Virus record (IMG/VR): IMGVR_UViG_3300009159_006121
Coordinates: 1-26,787 of that record
DNA length: 26,787 bases
Reading direction: 5' to 3' (one strand)
Origin: a virus
Positions 15,080 through 22,239 of this stretch are shown in pieces; position 1 is the stretch's first letter, and every line of letters begins with the position of its first letter. The notes under the pieces are model-generated. The model worked only from the letters and a program-made list of their open reading frames with translations. It made no database searches and was not told the DNA's origin. Made by a program: the position numbers and the translations under genes.

Positions 15080-15512
15080 ACTTTCAATACACAATGAAAT
15101 GGCGCAGTTTGATCGCAAGAATCGCGATTTTTATGACAGCCTAACTGATGAAGAGCGAAAGAAATTTTCTAACTATCTCATGATACGCTGGGGATCCAGT
15201 GTGCAAGGTAGTCGAGACCTGCAAGAGTTTTATGTTGTGTCCACAAACGAACGTCTCAACAAACATTTTTTCACAGTGAATCGTCACCCCAAACTGCAAT
15301 GGCTAATGGCCACATCGGTCAGTCCGGACATGGGTACGCATCGACATCAGTGGATCTCTCCCAAGAAAAAAGATGGTGCATCAAATTCTACACAGAAACA
15401 ATTGTCGCAATTGTTTCCTGCCATGAAGTCGCAAGACATTGCAACCTTGTCAACTTTGGTGACCAAAAAAGAACTTGATCAATACACCCGGGATCTTGGT
15501 CAAGAAAAATAA
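15072..15512 (+). CDS. Probable clamp loader small subunit (T4 gp62-like)
   Basis: The 146-residue protein begins with GTG; an ATG at residue 10 is the alternative, but the overlap with the preceding stop favours GTG. It contains FDRKNRDFYDSLTDEERKKF (13-32), then FSNYLMIRWGSSVQG, a NERLNKHFF segment, KLQWLMATSVSP and a basic tryptophan turn RHQWISPKKK, followed by a helical C terminus. This order resembles T4 gp62 and marine gp62-like proteins (short N-terminal helix, MN/LN helix, YLMAAVPRGKRYGKW-like turn). In T4, gp62 with four gp44 subunits loads the sliding clamp gp45. The gp44 and gp45 genes are not in this window. The assignment is by pattern, without any search. Confidence 0.55.
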   Translation: MDKLSIHNEMAQFDRKNRDFYDSLTDEERKKFSNYLMIRWGSSVQGSRDLQEFYVVSTNERLNKHFFTVNRHPKLQWLMATSVSPDMGTHRHQWISPKKKDGASNSTQKQLSQLFPAMKSQDIATLSTLVTKKELDQYTRDLGQEK

Positions 15513-15541
15513 TTGTTGATTATTTAATTCTTTGCAAATCA

Positions 15542-16213
15542 ATGCACACTTGCGAATACTGTAAAAAAAACTTTGCAAAAGAGACTACTCTTGTAGTGCA
15601 CATGTGCGAGCCCAAACGACGTCACCAAGAAAAAGACGAACGTGGAGTGCGCTTGGGTCTACAGGCTTATCTACGCTTTTATGAAATAGCCCAGGGATCA
15701 GCCAAGCTCAGGACATTTGACGACTTTGCTGGCAGTGCCTATTATCGAGGCTTTGTTAAATTTGGGCACTATTGTGAAACCACACGGGTAATAAACTTTG
15801 CACAATTCACAGAATGGTTGATCAAGAACAATGTCAAAATTGATCATTGGTGCAAGGACAAGTCCTACAGTGACTATTTGCTACAACATGTACGACGAGA
15901 AGCAGTAACTGATGCGCTAACTCGAGCAATTGAAACTGCGATGGCTTGGCAAGATCGTACTGGCAATACCAGTTCAGATTATCTGCGGTTTGGAAACGAC
16001 AATGCTATATGTCATGACATCACTCGAGGACGAGTCACTGCCTGGGCAGTTTATAACTGCACAAGCGGGCAAGAATTTCTTGCTCGTATCAACAGTGAAC
16101 AAGTGGCCATGATTTGGCCTTGGGTAGACACTGACACTTGGCAAAAATGCTTTCAAGATCGACAGACAGATCAATCCTATTCACAAGAACTTTTACAACA
16201 GGCAGGATGGTAA
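15542..16213 (+). CDS. C2HC zinc-finger phage protein, possibly a gp59-like helicase loader
   Basis: The 223-residue protein starts with a finger C4-x2-C7-x12-H20-x-C22 (CEYCKKNF...LVVHMC), followed by a highly charged linker. The rest is helical and aromatic (AYLRFYEIAQGSAKLRTFDDF, FTEWLIKNNVKIDHWCKDKSYSDYLL, WAVYNCTSGQEFLARI). The helical pattern, the W-C-K-D segment and the final Trp-rich part vaguely recall T4 gp59, which loads the gp41 helicase, and probable gp62 is next door. That link is weak and the finger is not part of T4 gp59. Function is otherwise unknown. The stop overlaps the amidinotransferase start as TAATG. Confidence 0.55.
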   Translation: MHTCEYCKKNFAKETTLVVHMCEPKRRHQEKDERGVRLGLQAYLRFYEIAQGSAKLRTFDDFAGSAYYRGFVKFGHYCETTRVINFAQFTEWLIKNNVKIDHWCKDKSYSDYLLQHVRREAVTDALTRAIETAMAWQDRTGNTSSDYLRFGNDNAICHDITRGRVTAWAVYNCTSGQEFLARINSEQVAMIWPWVDTDTWQKCFQDRQTDQSYSQELLQQAGW

Positions 16214-17352
16214 TGACAACATATTCTGTGCACCAACATTGGGACCCACTACAGGTTTGTATTGTAGGGCGTAGTTATCCACCTGAGTTTTATAATTGGA
16301 TCACAGTACCACATGTTCGATCTTTATTTGAACGTATTGCTATAGAAACAGAAGAAGACTATCAAGCAATTATTGCCAAGTTACAGTCGTTTGGTGTTGA
16401 CGTACTACGACCTAAGTTGCCTAAAAATACGTTCATAGGAGGCAAGCATTTACCACCACCAATGACTCCTAGGGATTACATGATAATGATTGGGGAAACG
16501 TTTTACAAAGGTTATCAATTTGATTTCAAAACGTTTTACAACCATGTCAAACAGAGTGATTGGCCCGAGTGCAACAGTGTTGAAGAACTGAATACATTGC
16601 CCACGTACATTCAACATGAATGTTATCAAACTCATCAATTGCAAGAACGTATTGAATTTTATTCATCCTACGATGACATCTTTGATCATATTGCGGCACA
16701 AGGCAATACCATCAAAGAATCGTTGGGACAATTTTCAGATGGTGCTATGGTAACCAGGATCGGAAAAGATCTTTATTTTGGTACAAGAACTCTTAGACAA
16801 AACCGAGAACATCTTGTACCATTTGTAAATGCATCCTATCCAGAATATCGCAATCACATCATCAACACTGGCGGGCACAGTGATGGCACCTACTGCCCAG
16901 TGTGTCCAGGATTGATCATTAGTTTACATGACATACCAACATATGAAACCACATTCCCGGGCTGGGAGGTTGTGTATTTGCCCAATCAAAGTTGGGGTTC
17001 AGTCAAAGAGTTTGCTCAATTAAAACTAAAAAATGCAGGCAAGTGGTGGATACCTGGATTTGAGACAGATACCAATGTTATTGATGTTGTAGAAACATGG
17101 CTAGGACATTGGACAGGCTATGTGGAAGAAACCGTGTTTGATGTCAACATGTTGATTGTTGATCCTAAAAATGTTATAGTGTTTAACTACAATCAACAAG
17201 TTTTTGAAGCATTGGGCCGTTATGGTATTACACCGCATATTGTGCCGTTTAGGCACAGATATTTTTGGGATGGTGGCGTGCACTGTGTTACAACTGATTT
17301 AGACAGAACAGGTACATTGCAAGATTTTTTCCCTAACAGGATACCTAAATGA
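16213..17352 (+). CDS. Amidinotransferase family protein (arginine:glycine/inosamine amidinotransferase-like), copy 1
   Basis: The 379-residue protein has the amidinotransferase (GME superfamily) start VHQHWDPLQVCIVGR (6-20). The catalytic triad is in order: D176 in SDGAMVTRIGKDLYFG, H222-S-D224 in GGHSDG, and C358 in GGVHCVTTDLDRTGTL. These enzymes move the amidino group from arginine to an amine acceptor such as glycine or inosamine phosphate, leaving ornithine; the acceptor is unknown here. A longer reading from 16138 would overlap the previous gene by 76 bases, whereas the ATG at 16213 overlaps the stop by one base and gives a normal N terminus. It sits between DNA replication-like genes and is coupled to both neighbours. 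A second, divergent copy is at 23369-24424. Confidence 0.83.
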   Translation: MTTYSVHQHWDPLQVCIVGRSYPPEFYNWITVPHVRSLFERIAIETEEDYQAIIAKLQSFGVDVLRPKLPKNTFIGGKHLPPPMTPRDYMIMIGETFYKGYQFDFKTFYNHVKQSDWPECNSVEELNTLPTYIQHECYQTHQLQERIEFYSSYDDIFDHIAAQGNTIKESLGQFSDGAMVTRIGKDLYFGTRTLRQNREHLVPFVNASYPEYRNHIINTGGHSDGTYCPVCPGLIISLHDIPTYETTFPGWEVVYLPNQSWGSVKEFAQLKLKNAGKWWIPGFETDTNVIDVVETWLGHWTGYVEETVFDVNMLIVDPKNVIVFNYNQQVFEALGRYGITPHIVPFRHRYFWDGGVHCVTTDLDRTGTLQDFFPNRIPK

Positions 17353-17918
17353 GCGCAGATATTGACATAGACTTTGCTGATAGAAATAAAATTTTAAATC
17401 TTATTCAGCACACACCGGCCCGACAAACAGTGGATGGCCGAGCACGTAGACACAATTCTGGCGTGTACGTGACTGCTGTGCCGCAGGATGCCATGTCAGG
17501 GTGTGCAGCCATTGAATATCAAGAAGCTGAATCACGTGGCTATTTCAAGATTGATCTTTTGAACGTGAGTGTGTATGAGTTGATACAGAATGAAGAACAC
17601 TATCAGGCGCTATTGACACGCCTGCCCACATGGTCTAGACTGTGGCTGGAACCTGCCTGGGCCGAGCAACTCATACACATTGGTCGTTATAACACTCTAC
17701 TGGCTAGCATGCGTCCTGATAGCATAGAACGCATGGCAGCGTTTATATCAATTATACGTCCGGGCAAGGCGCATTTGCAAAATTTGCCCTGGGATCAAGT
17801 GTTTGATTCGGTCTGGGACGGGGACAGCAGCCGTGGATTTGTGTTCAAGAAGAGTCATGCTATTGGTTATGCCAAACTAGTAGCTCTACATATGAATCTA
17901 TTAGACAACTCTAACTAG
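17349..17918 (+). CDS. Miniature DnaE-like protein (family C DNA polymerase palm/finger motifs)
   Basis: This 189-residue protein is not a full polymerase, but it reproduces in order the core motifs of bacterial DNA polymerase III alpha. DIDIDF (4-9) matches the PDFDVDF strand with the first two catalytic aspartates. RRHNSGVYVT (33-42) matches the RNAGKHAGGVVIAP region. RGYFKIDLLNV (63-73) matches GLVKFDFLGL with the third aspartate (D69). MRPDSIERMAAFISIIRPG (121-139) matches LQPDCFEDMIALVALFRPG. FKKSHAIGYAKLVALH (166-181) matches FNKSHSAAYALVSYQT. PHP, thumb, clamp-binding and OB domains are absent. T4-like phages use a family B polymerase, so this is an unexpected accessory protein. It overlaps the amidinotransferase by 4 bases and the - strand gene by 18 bases tail to tail. 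Catalytic activity is not claimed. Confidence 0.72.
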   Translation: MSADIDIDFADRNKILNLIQHTPARQTVDGRARRHNSGVYVTAVPQDAMSGCAAIEYQEAESRGYFKIDLLNVSVYELIQNEEHYQALLTRLPTWSRLWLEPAWAEQLIHIGRYNTLLASMRPDSIERMAAFISIIRPGKAHLQNLPWDQVFDSVWDGDSSRGFVFKKSHAIGYAKLVALHMNLLDNSN

Positions 17919-18275
17919 AGTAATCGACCGACGTTTGGTTTTTTTGCGAGCAAGCTCTTGCAGACTGCAGGCAGGGCCATGCATAATTTGCAGATCTCGA
18001 TTGCTAAAAGTTTTAAGGCACCCACGAAACTGATCCCATTCTCCACGGAGAAAGATGTTGATGGGTATGCTACGATTGCTTTCCCACCACCATGTATTAG
18101 CCAGCTCTAAAAACAGAGATTTAAATCCAGCATCAGTGAGAGAACCAAAATCGTAGATAGTTGTGACTATATCGTCACGGTTTTGCACGATGCCCACGTA
18201 TTCTTCTCCCGCATACACACATAAAGTGAGAAAGGGATAGCGTTCGTTTAACATCTTGATCATTCGATCATCCAT
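17901..18275 (-). CDS. Conserved-looking phage protein of unknown function, reverse strand
   Basis: The 124-residue protein opens MDDRMIKMLNERYPFLTLCVYAGEEYVGIVQN, with alternating strands that suggest a compact alpha/beta fold. NTWWWESNRSIPINIFLRGEW (about 60-80) and RTF/KTFSNRDLQIMHGP follow, and the tail is basic (ARKKTKRRSITLVRVV). No family was recognised. The very basic C terminus may bind nucleic acid. It is the only - strand gene among + strand replication genes and ends inside the mini-DnaE gene. An exact TATAAATA on the - strand at 18314-18321 lies 38 bases before its ATG and is its probable late promoter. Confidence 0.65.
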   Translation of the reverse strand: MDDRMIKMLNERYPFLTLCVYAGEEYVGIVQNRDDIVTTIYDFGSLTDAGFKSLFLELANTWWWESNRSIPINIFLRGEWDQFRGCLKTFSNRDLQIMHGPACSLQELARKKTKRRSITLVRVV

Positions 18276-18280
18276 AAATA
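18273..18280 (+). promoter_or_regulatory. T4-type late promoter octamer (CATAAATA)
   Basis: CATAAATA, one base from the T4 late consensus, lies 15 bases before the ATG of the structural-type gene at 18296, giving a leader of about 10 bases. Its first three bases are the complement of the start codon of the - strand gene, so the promoter overlaps that gene's start. Confidence 0.62.
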
Positions 18281-18295
18281 TCGTTAGAGAATCCT

Positions 18296-19087
18296 ATGTA
18301 CGTAACCACAGCCTATTTATATCAACAAATTCAGTCTGTACTTTTGGTAGACATCACCGGTGTAGGTGATGTATTCAATCGGAGATGGCGCCCAGTGTAT
18401 GCAAAAAATTTAAAACTTAATCTTGGTGTAGATAATGTGATCTTGTTTCAATTCCAGAATCAAGATCAGAAACCGGTCAACATTTCCGGAGCTACATTCA
18501 CTTTCCGTATCATCAGTCAGAATGGGGAAAATCTGCTGTATGCAAAGGAATTAGTGAGCTTGAACAACGGACTGGGGAGGGCCAAGGTAACCATCCCTGC
18601 AGTTGACACTCTTGCGTTCCAGGCACAACCTGCATCATGGAGCCTGGAAGTCAGTTCGGGCATACTAGATCAAGCTGTGTTCACAGATGATTATGCAGGA
18701 GCACGTGGATCTATTGACATTGTGAATTCAGTGTTCCCAGCATTTGTGGCCAGTTCTGAGTTGACTATTCCCAGCCAAGCACCTGACAGTAGTGTGTATT
18801 ATACCAGTGTGCTCTTTACTGACGGACGCCGATTGACCACCTTCCAATTGGACCCTGCACAATTCACTGGCACTTTGAGAGTGGAGGGATCTACTCTTGA
18901 TGCCGACACTTCTCAGGAATGGTATGACATACCTTTTTATGATTTGAAATCCAATACCACCCGCGATGAACTGAACTTTATTGACAGTACCGAGAGAGTG
19001 GGTATCAACGTAGAGGGCTATCATCCCTATTTAAGATTGGGCCTGGAAATAATCGAAGGCAACGTAGACTTGATCACTTATAGATGA
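18296..19087 (+). CDS. Putative virion/baseplate-type structural protein
   Basis: This 263-residue protein looks all-beta. After a helical N terminus (LYQQIQSVLLVDITG) it has repeated hydrophobic strands such as KLNLGVDNVILFQFQNQDQKPVNISGATFTFRI, which resembles the N-terminal domain of phage upper-baseplate proteins (BppU-like; DxxxFxF-type Ig strand). A second beta domain follows (LTIPSQ...YTSVLF, FQLDPAQFTGTLRVEGS, EWYDIPFYDL). No enzyme motif, signal or membrane segment is seen. The upstream late-promoter octamer fits a virion protein made late. It overlaps the SGNH hydrolase gene by 4 bases. A tail or baseplate role is inferred from fold pattern and promoter, not from a family match. Confidence 0.6.
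   Translation: MYVTTAYLYQQIQSVLLVDITGVGDVFNRRWRPVYAKNLKLNLGVDNVILFQFQNQDQKPVNISGATFTFRIISQNGENLLYAKELVSLNNGLGRAKVTIPAVDTLAFQAQPASWSLEVSSGILDQAVFTDDYAGARGSIDIVNSVFPAFVASSELTIPSQAPDSSVYYTSVLFTDGRRLTTFQLDPAQFTGTLRVEGSTLDADTSQEWYDIPFYDLKSNTTRDELNFIDSTERVGINVEGYHPYLRLGLEIIEGNVDLITYR
18314..18321 (-). promoter_or_regulatory. T4-type late promoter octamer (TATAAATA) on the reverse strand
   Basis: The - strand reads exactly TATAAATA. It faces the + strand octamer at 18273-18280, so the two promoters converge and their transcripts overlap at the 5' ends. It lies inside the first codons of the structural-type gene and should drive the gene at 17901-18275 with a leader of about 30 bases. Confidence 0.58.
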
Positions 19088-19824
19088 GAGTAGATAAAAT
19101 TGTTGGATTTGGTGACTCCTGGATGTACGGGGACGAACTGTTGGACCCTGCGCTGGTAGCAAAAGACCACCAAGCTCATTCCAGTTGGGATCAAAACACA
19201 CACTATCGCGAAAGCCATTCGTTCCTGGGCCTACTGGGGCAACACTATGGCCTGCCAGTGGAAAATTTTGGCATACCAGGCGGCAGTCTAGAAAGCACCG
19301 AGTGGACCTATCTTTGGTGGTTGGACCATGAACCCCATCCCGAGCGGTGTCTTGTTGTGGTGTTCTTGACCGAAAGCAATCGCGCTAGTTTTTACAATCC
19401 CAATCATGTGCATTACTCAAATGATCCTCCCTGGAACAAATTTGTACACAGCACCTGGGTGCACTTTGGCAGCAGTGTGATTGGGCCTGAGTATACAGAC
19501 ATGATCAAACGCCACCAGGTGCTGACCGAGTGTAAAGACCTTTGGGACTATCGATATCGCCGTACAGTCATGTTGATCGATGGGCATGCTGCCAATGCCA
19601 ATATCCCCACCTTGATGTGGAACACCATGCCGCCAGTGCGGGCCATGCCCACAGTTAGAACTTTGACCTGGCCTGATTTTGCATGGACTATCCATTTTCG
19701 AGATCATCCTGGCAATCGAAAACGTGAATTGATCAAACCGGGTGGACATCCTAACGAACAAGGGCACAAACTTATCCAAGATATGTTGATTCCTGAGATA
19801 GATTATGTTATACTCACTAAGTGA
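19084..19824 (+). CDS. SGNH/GDSL-like hydrolase
   Basis: The 246-residue protein has block I VGFGDSW (7-13, nucleophile S12), block II-like FGIPGGS, a block III-like TESNR, and block V GGHPNEQGH (220-228) carrying the catalytic histidine H222. These mark the SGNH hydrolase superfamily of esterases and lipases, many of which remove acetyl groups from glycans. The usual DxxH aspartate before the histidine is replaced by Gly-Gly, a variant common in distant members. It has no signal peptide. It overlaps the structural-type gene by 4 bases (ATGA) and the primase by 4 bases (GTGA). The substrate could be a host surface glycan, or an acetyl group on the sugars made by the phage glycan island; neither is shown. 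Confidence 0.78.
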   Translation: MRVDKIVGFGDSWMYGDELLDPALVAKDHQAHSSWDQNTHYRESHSFLGLLGQHYGLPVENFGIPGGSLESTEWTYLWWLDHEPHPERCLVVVFLTESNRASFYNPNHVHYSNDPPWNKFVHSTWVHFGSSVIGPEYTDMIKRHQVLTECKDLWDYRYRRTVMLIDGHAANANIPTLMWNTMPPVRAMPTVRTLTWPDFAWTIHFRDHPGNRKRELIKPGGHPNEQGHKLIQDMLIPEIDYVILTK

Positions 19825-20807
19825 TCAATCTACAACAGTATCTTCCAGGCAAGCGAAAGCAGGCCTCATCGGGCTGGACAAGTTTCAATGCGCCCTGCTG
19901 TGCGCACAACGGAGAATCTGCTGACCGACGCCAACGAGGTGGTGTCAAGATCAATGATCAGGGTTGGAGTTATCACTGCTTCAACTGCGGCTACACAGCC
20001 AGTTTCATCCTGGGTCGCAATCTCAGTTTCAAAGCCCGCAAGTTATTGGCCTGGTTGAATGTGCCACAAGAAGAGATTGAACGCATCAATCTCGAAAGCC
20101 TAAGACATCGTAGCATGGAAGGGTTGTTGACTGATCGACAACAAGTCAGCAACGCCTTGCAATGCATAGAGTTTGAAGAACGAGAACTACCGCCAGCGGC
20201 AGAACTAGTTACTGCACAACACACGATGCAATGGGATTACTTGAGAAATCGCAGTGTGCCCAAAGACTATCCTGTGATGACTGTGATAGAAAACGACATG
20301 GTGCATTGGACACGTCCACATGTTATAGTGCCGTTTACCTACAACAATCGTGTGGTAGGCTACAGTTCAAGAATGTTGGACAATCGCCAACCCAAGTACA
20401 TACATGACACACAGCCAGGTTATGTGTTTGGCACAGACTTGCAAGGTGCAGACTGGCGTTATGCCATAGTGGTTGAAGGTGTGTTTGATGCACTTTCGAT
20501 TGGTGGTCTGGCTGTGTTGCACGCCGAGATCAATGATGCACAGGTGCGTCTCATACGTAGCCTGGATCGCGAAATCATAGTAGTGCCAGACCAAGATGAA
20601 GCAGGCACAAAGCTGATTGATCGCGCAGTTGAACTTGGATGGGCTGTGAGCATACCCGAGTGGCCTGCAGATGTAAAGGATGTCAACGATGCGGCAAAGC
20701 GTTTTGGTCGTCTAGCGACCTTGATACATATCATGCAGGCTTGTGAGACCAGCAAGATCAAAATAGAACTAAGGAAACGACAACTTGTTAAAAGAATACG
20801 GAATTGA
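19821..20807 (+). CDS. 61: DNA primase (T4 gp61-like, CHC2 zinc finger plus TOPRIM)
   Basis: This 328-residue primase has an N-terminal zinc site (C26/C27-x-H29 and C53-x2-C56), followed by a TOPRIM domain with VVEGVFDALS (217-226, E219) and VPDQDEAG (255-262, D257 and D259), and KDVND near residue 286. It makes RNA primers for lagging-strand synthesis together with the gp41 helicase encoded next. The start is GTG, overlapping the previous stop as GTGA; no ATG occurs before the zinc finger, so GTG is needed to keep the finger. The C terminus is very basic (IELRKRQLVKRIRN). Its 3' end overlaps the helicase gene by 23 bases. Confidence 0.9.
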   Translation: MINLQQYLPGKRKQASSGWTSFNAPCCAHNGESADRRQRGGVKINDQGWSYHCFNCGYTASFILGRNLSFKARKLLAWLNVPQEEIERINLESLRHRSMEGLLTDRQQVSNALQCIEFEERELPPAAELVTAQHTMQWDYLRNRSVPKDYPVMTVIENDMVHWTRPHVIVPFTYNNRVVGYSSRMLDNRQPKYIHDTQPGYVFGTDLQGADWRYAIVVEGVFDALSIGGLAVLHAEINDAQVRLIRSLDREIIVVPDQDEAGTKLIDRAVELGWAVSIPEWPADVKDVNDAAKRFGRLATLIHIMQACETSKIKIELRKRQLVKRIRN

Positions 20808-22239
20808 CGTACAGCGATTGTTCCTAGAGATGATGCTCATGGATGCCGAAAGCTATGTGCGTGTACAGAACATATACAATCCTGAAAACTTTGATCGGAG
20901 CCTACGTCCTGCTGCCGAGTTTATCAAAGAACACAGCGACAAACACAAGACCATGCCCGACCGTGCCCAGTTGTCAGCCACCACGGGTATCAAACTAGAG
21001 CACATTCCTGATCTCAACGAGGGGCACTTTGATTGGTTCTTGGAAGAGTTTGAAGGATTCACACGCCGCCAGGAGCTTGAGAGGGCTATCCTTAAATCAG
21101 CAGACTTGCTGGAGAAGGGTGAGTATGCCCCTGTAGAGAAACTGATCAAGGACGCAGTTCAAATATCTCTCACAAAAGACATGGGCACAGACTATTTTGG
21201 TGATCCACGTGCTCGATTGATGTTGCTCAAGAGCAACAACGGGCAGAACAGCACAGGCTGGCCTGCACTGGACAAGCTATTGTATGGTGGATTTAATAGA
21301 GGTGAGCTTAATATCTTTGCTGGCGGGTCAGGGTCAGGCAAATCGTTGTTCATGCAGAATCTCTCAGTAAACTGGGCCCAGGCCGGACTTTCGGGTGCGT
21401 ACATCACGCTGGAACTGAGCGAGGGACTGTGCTCATATCGTATTGATTCCATGATGACCAATACTGCGGCACGTGACATCTTTAAGGATCTTGACAATGT
21501 AGAAATGAAGGTCAAGATGATGGCCAAGAAGTCGGGTCAGTTGCGTATCAAGTACATGCCGGCACAATCCACTGTAAACGACATCCGGGCCTATCTCAAA
21601 GAGCTCCAGATACAAACCGGACTCAAGGCAGACTTCCTCTGTGTGGACTACTTGGACTTGCTGATGCCAGTATCTGCCAAGGTATCGCCAAATGACTTGT
21701 TTGTGAAAGACAAGTATGTTTCGGAAGAACTACGTAACTTGGCCAAAGAACTCAACATCTTGTTTGTCACTGCGTCACAGTTGAATCGAGCGGCAGTGGA
21801 AGAGATTGAGTTTGATCACAGTCATATTTCGGGTGGTATTTCCAAGATCAACACAGCAGACAATGTGTTTGGCATCTTTACCAGCAGAGCCATGCGTGAG
21901 CGTGGGCGCTATCAGATCCAGTGTATGAAAACACGCTCAAGCTCGGGCGTGGGACAAAAAGTGGAACTGGAGTTTGACATTGACACATTGCGCATACGAG
22001 ATCTTGTAGAGGACGAGAGCTACCAAGAGTTCAAGAAACATGCACCCTCCATATATGAGTCAATCAAAGCCAAAAGCAATGTAACTCCTGCAGAAGATGC
22101 ACCGGCTAAATGGGAAAAACCCACTGGTACTCATGCCTGGGACAAACCCATGGCACAATCAACTGATGCGCCCAAGATATCTGCAGATGTACAAAGTACC
22201 AAGCTCAAACAATTACTTGGGCAAATTAAAAAAGCATGA
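20785..22239 (+). CDS. 41: Replicative DNA helicase (T4 gp41-like, DnaB/RecA family)
   Basis: The 484-residue protein has an N-terminal helical domain (to about 130) and a RecA-type core with Walker A GGSGSGKS (180-187), catalytic glutamate in TLELSE (208-213), Walker B FLCVDYLDLL (284-293) and the sensor strand FVTASQLNRAA. This is the hexameric helicase that unwinds the fork and couples to primase. The start is TTG at 20785 with AAGGAAA upstream; the next in-frame Met is residue 16 and would lose a conserved-looking N terminus (LKEYGIDVQRLFLEMM). The last 60 residues are a low-complexity Pro/Lys tail ending in a short basic helix, perhaps an interaction tail. The stop overlaps the next ATG by 4 bases. 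Confidence 0.9.
   Translation: MLKEYGIDVQRLFLEMMLMDAESYVRVQNIYNPENFDRSLRPAAEFIKEHSDKHKTMPDRAQLSATTGIKLEHIPDLNEGHFDWFLEEFEGFTRRQELERAILKSADLLEKGEYAPVEKLIKDAVQISLTKDMGTDYFGDPRARLMLLKSNNGQNSTGWPALDKLLYGGFNRGELNIFAGGSGSGKSLFMQNLSVNWAQAGLSGAYITLELSEGLCSYRIDSMMTNTAARDIFKDLDNVEMKVKMMAKKSGQLRIKYMPAQSTVNDIRAYLKELQIQTGLKADFLCVDYLDLLMPVSAKVSPNDLFVKDKYVSEELRNLAKELNILFVTASQLNRAAVEEIEFDHSHISGGISKINTADNVFGIFTSRAMRERGRYQIQCMKTRSSSGVGQKVELEFDIDTLRIRDLVEDESYQEFKKHAPSIYESIKAKSNVTPAEDAPAKWEKPTGTHAWDKPMAQSTDAPKISADVQSTKLKQLLGQIKKA

Noticed and set aside
16138-16212. Longer start for the first amidinotransferase
   Set aside because: It would overlap the zinc-finger gene by 76 bases and add a basic segment not seen in the family; the TAATG overlap start is better.
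17909-17920. CTCTA-AC-TAGAG inverted repeat in the tail-to-tail overlap as a terminator
   Set aside because: Only five base pairs, a two-base loop, AT-rich and no T run on either strand.
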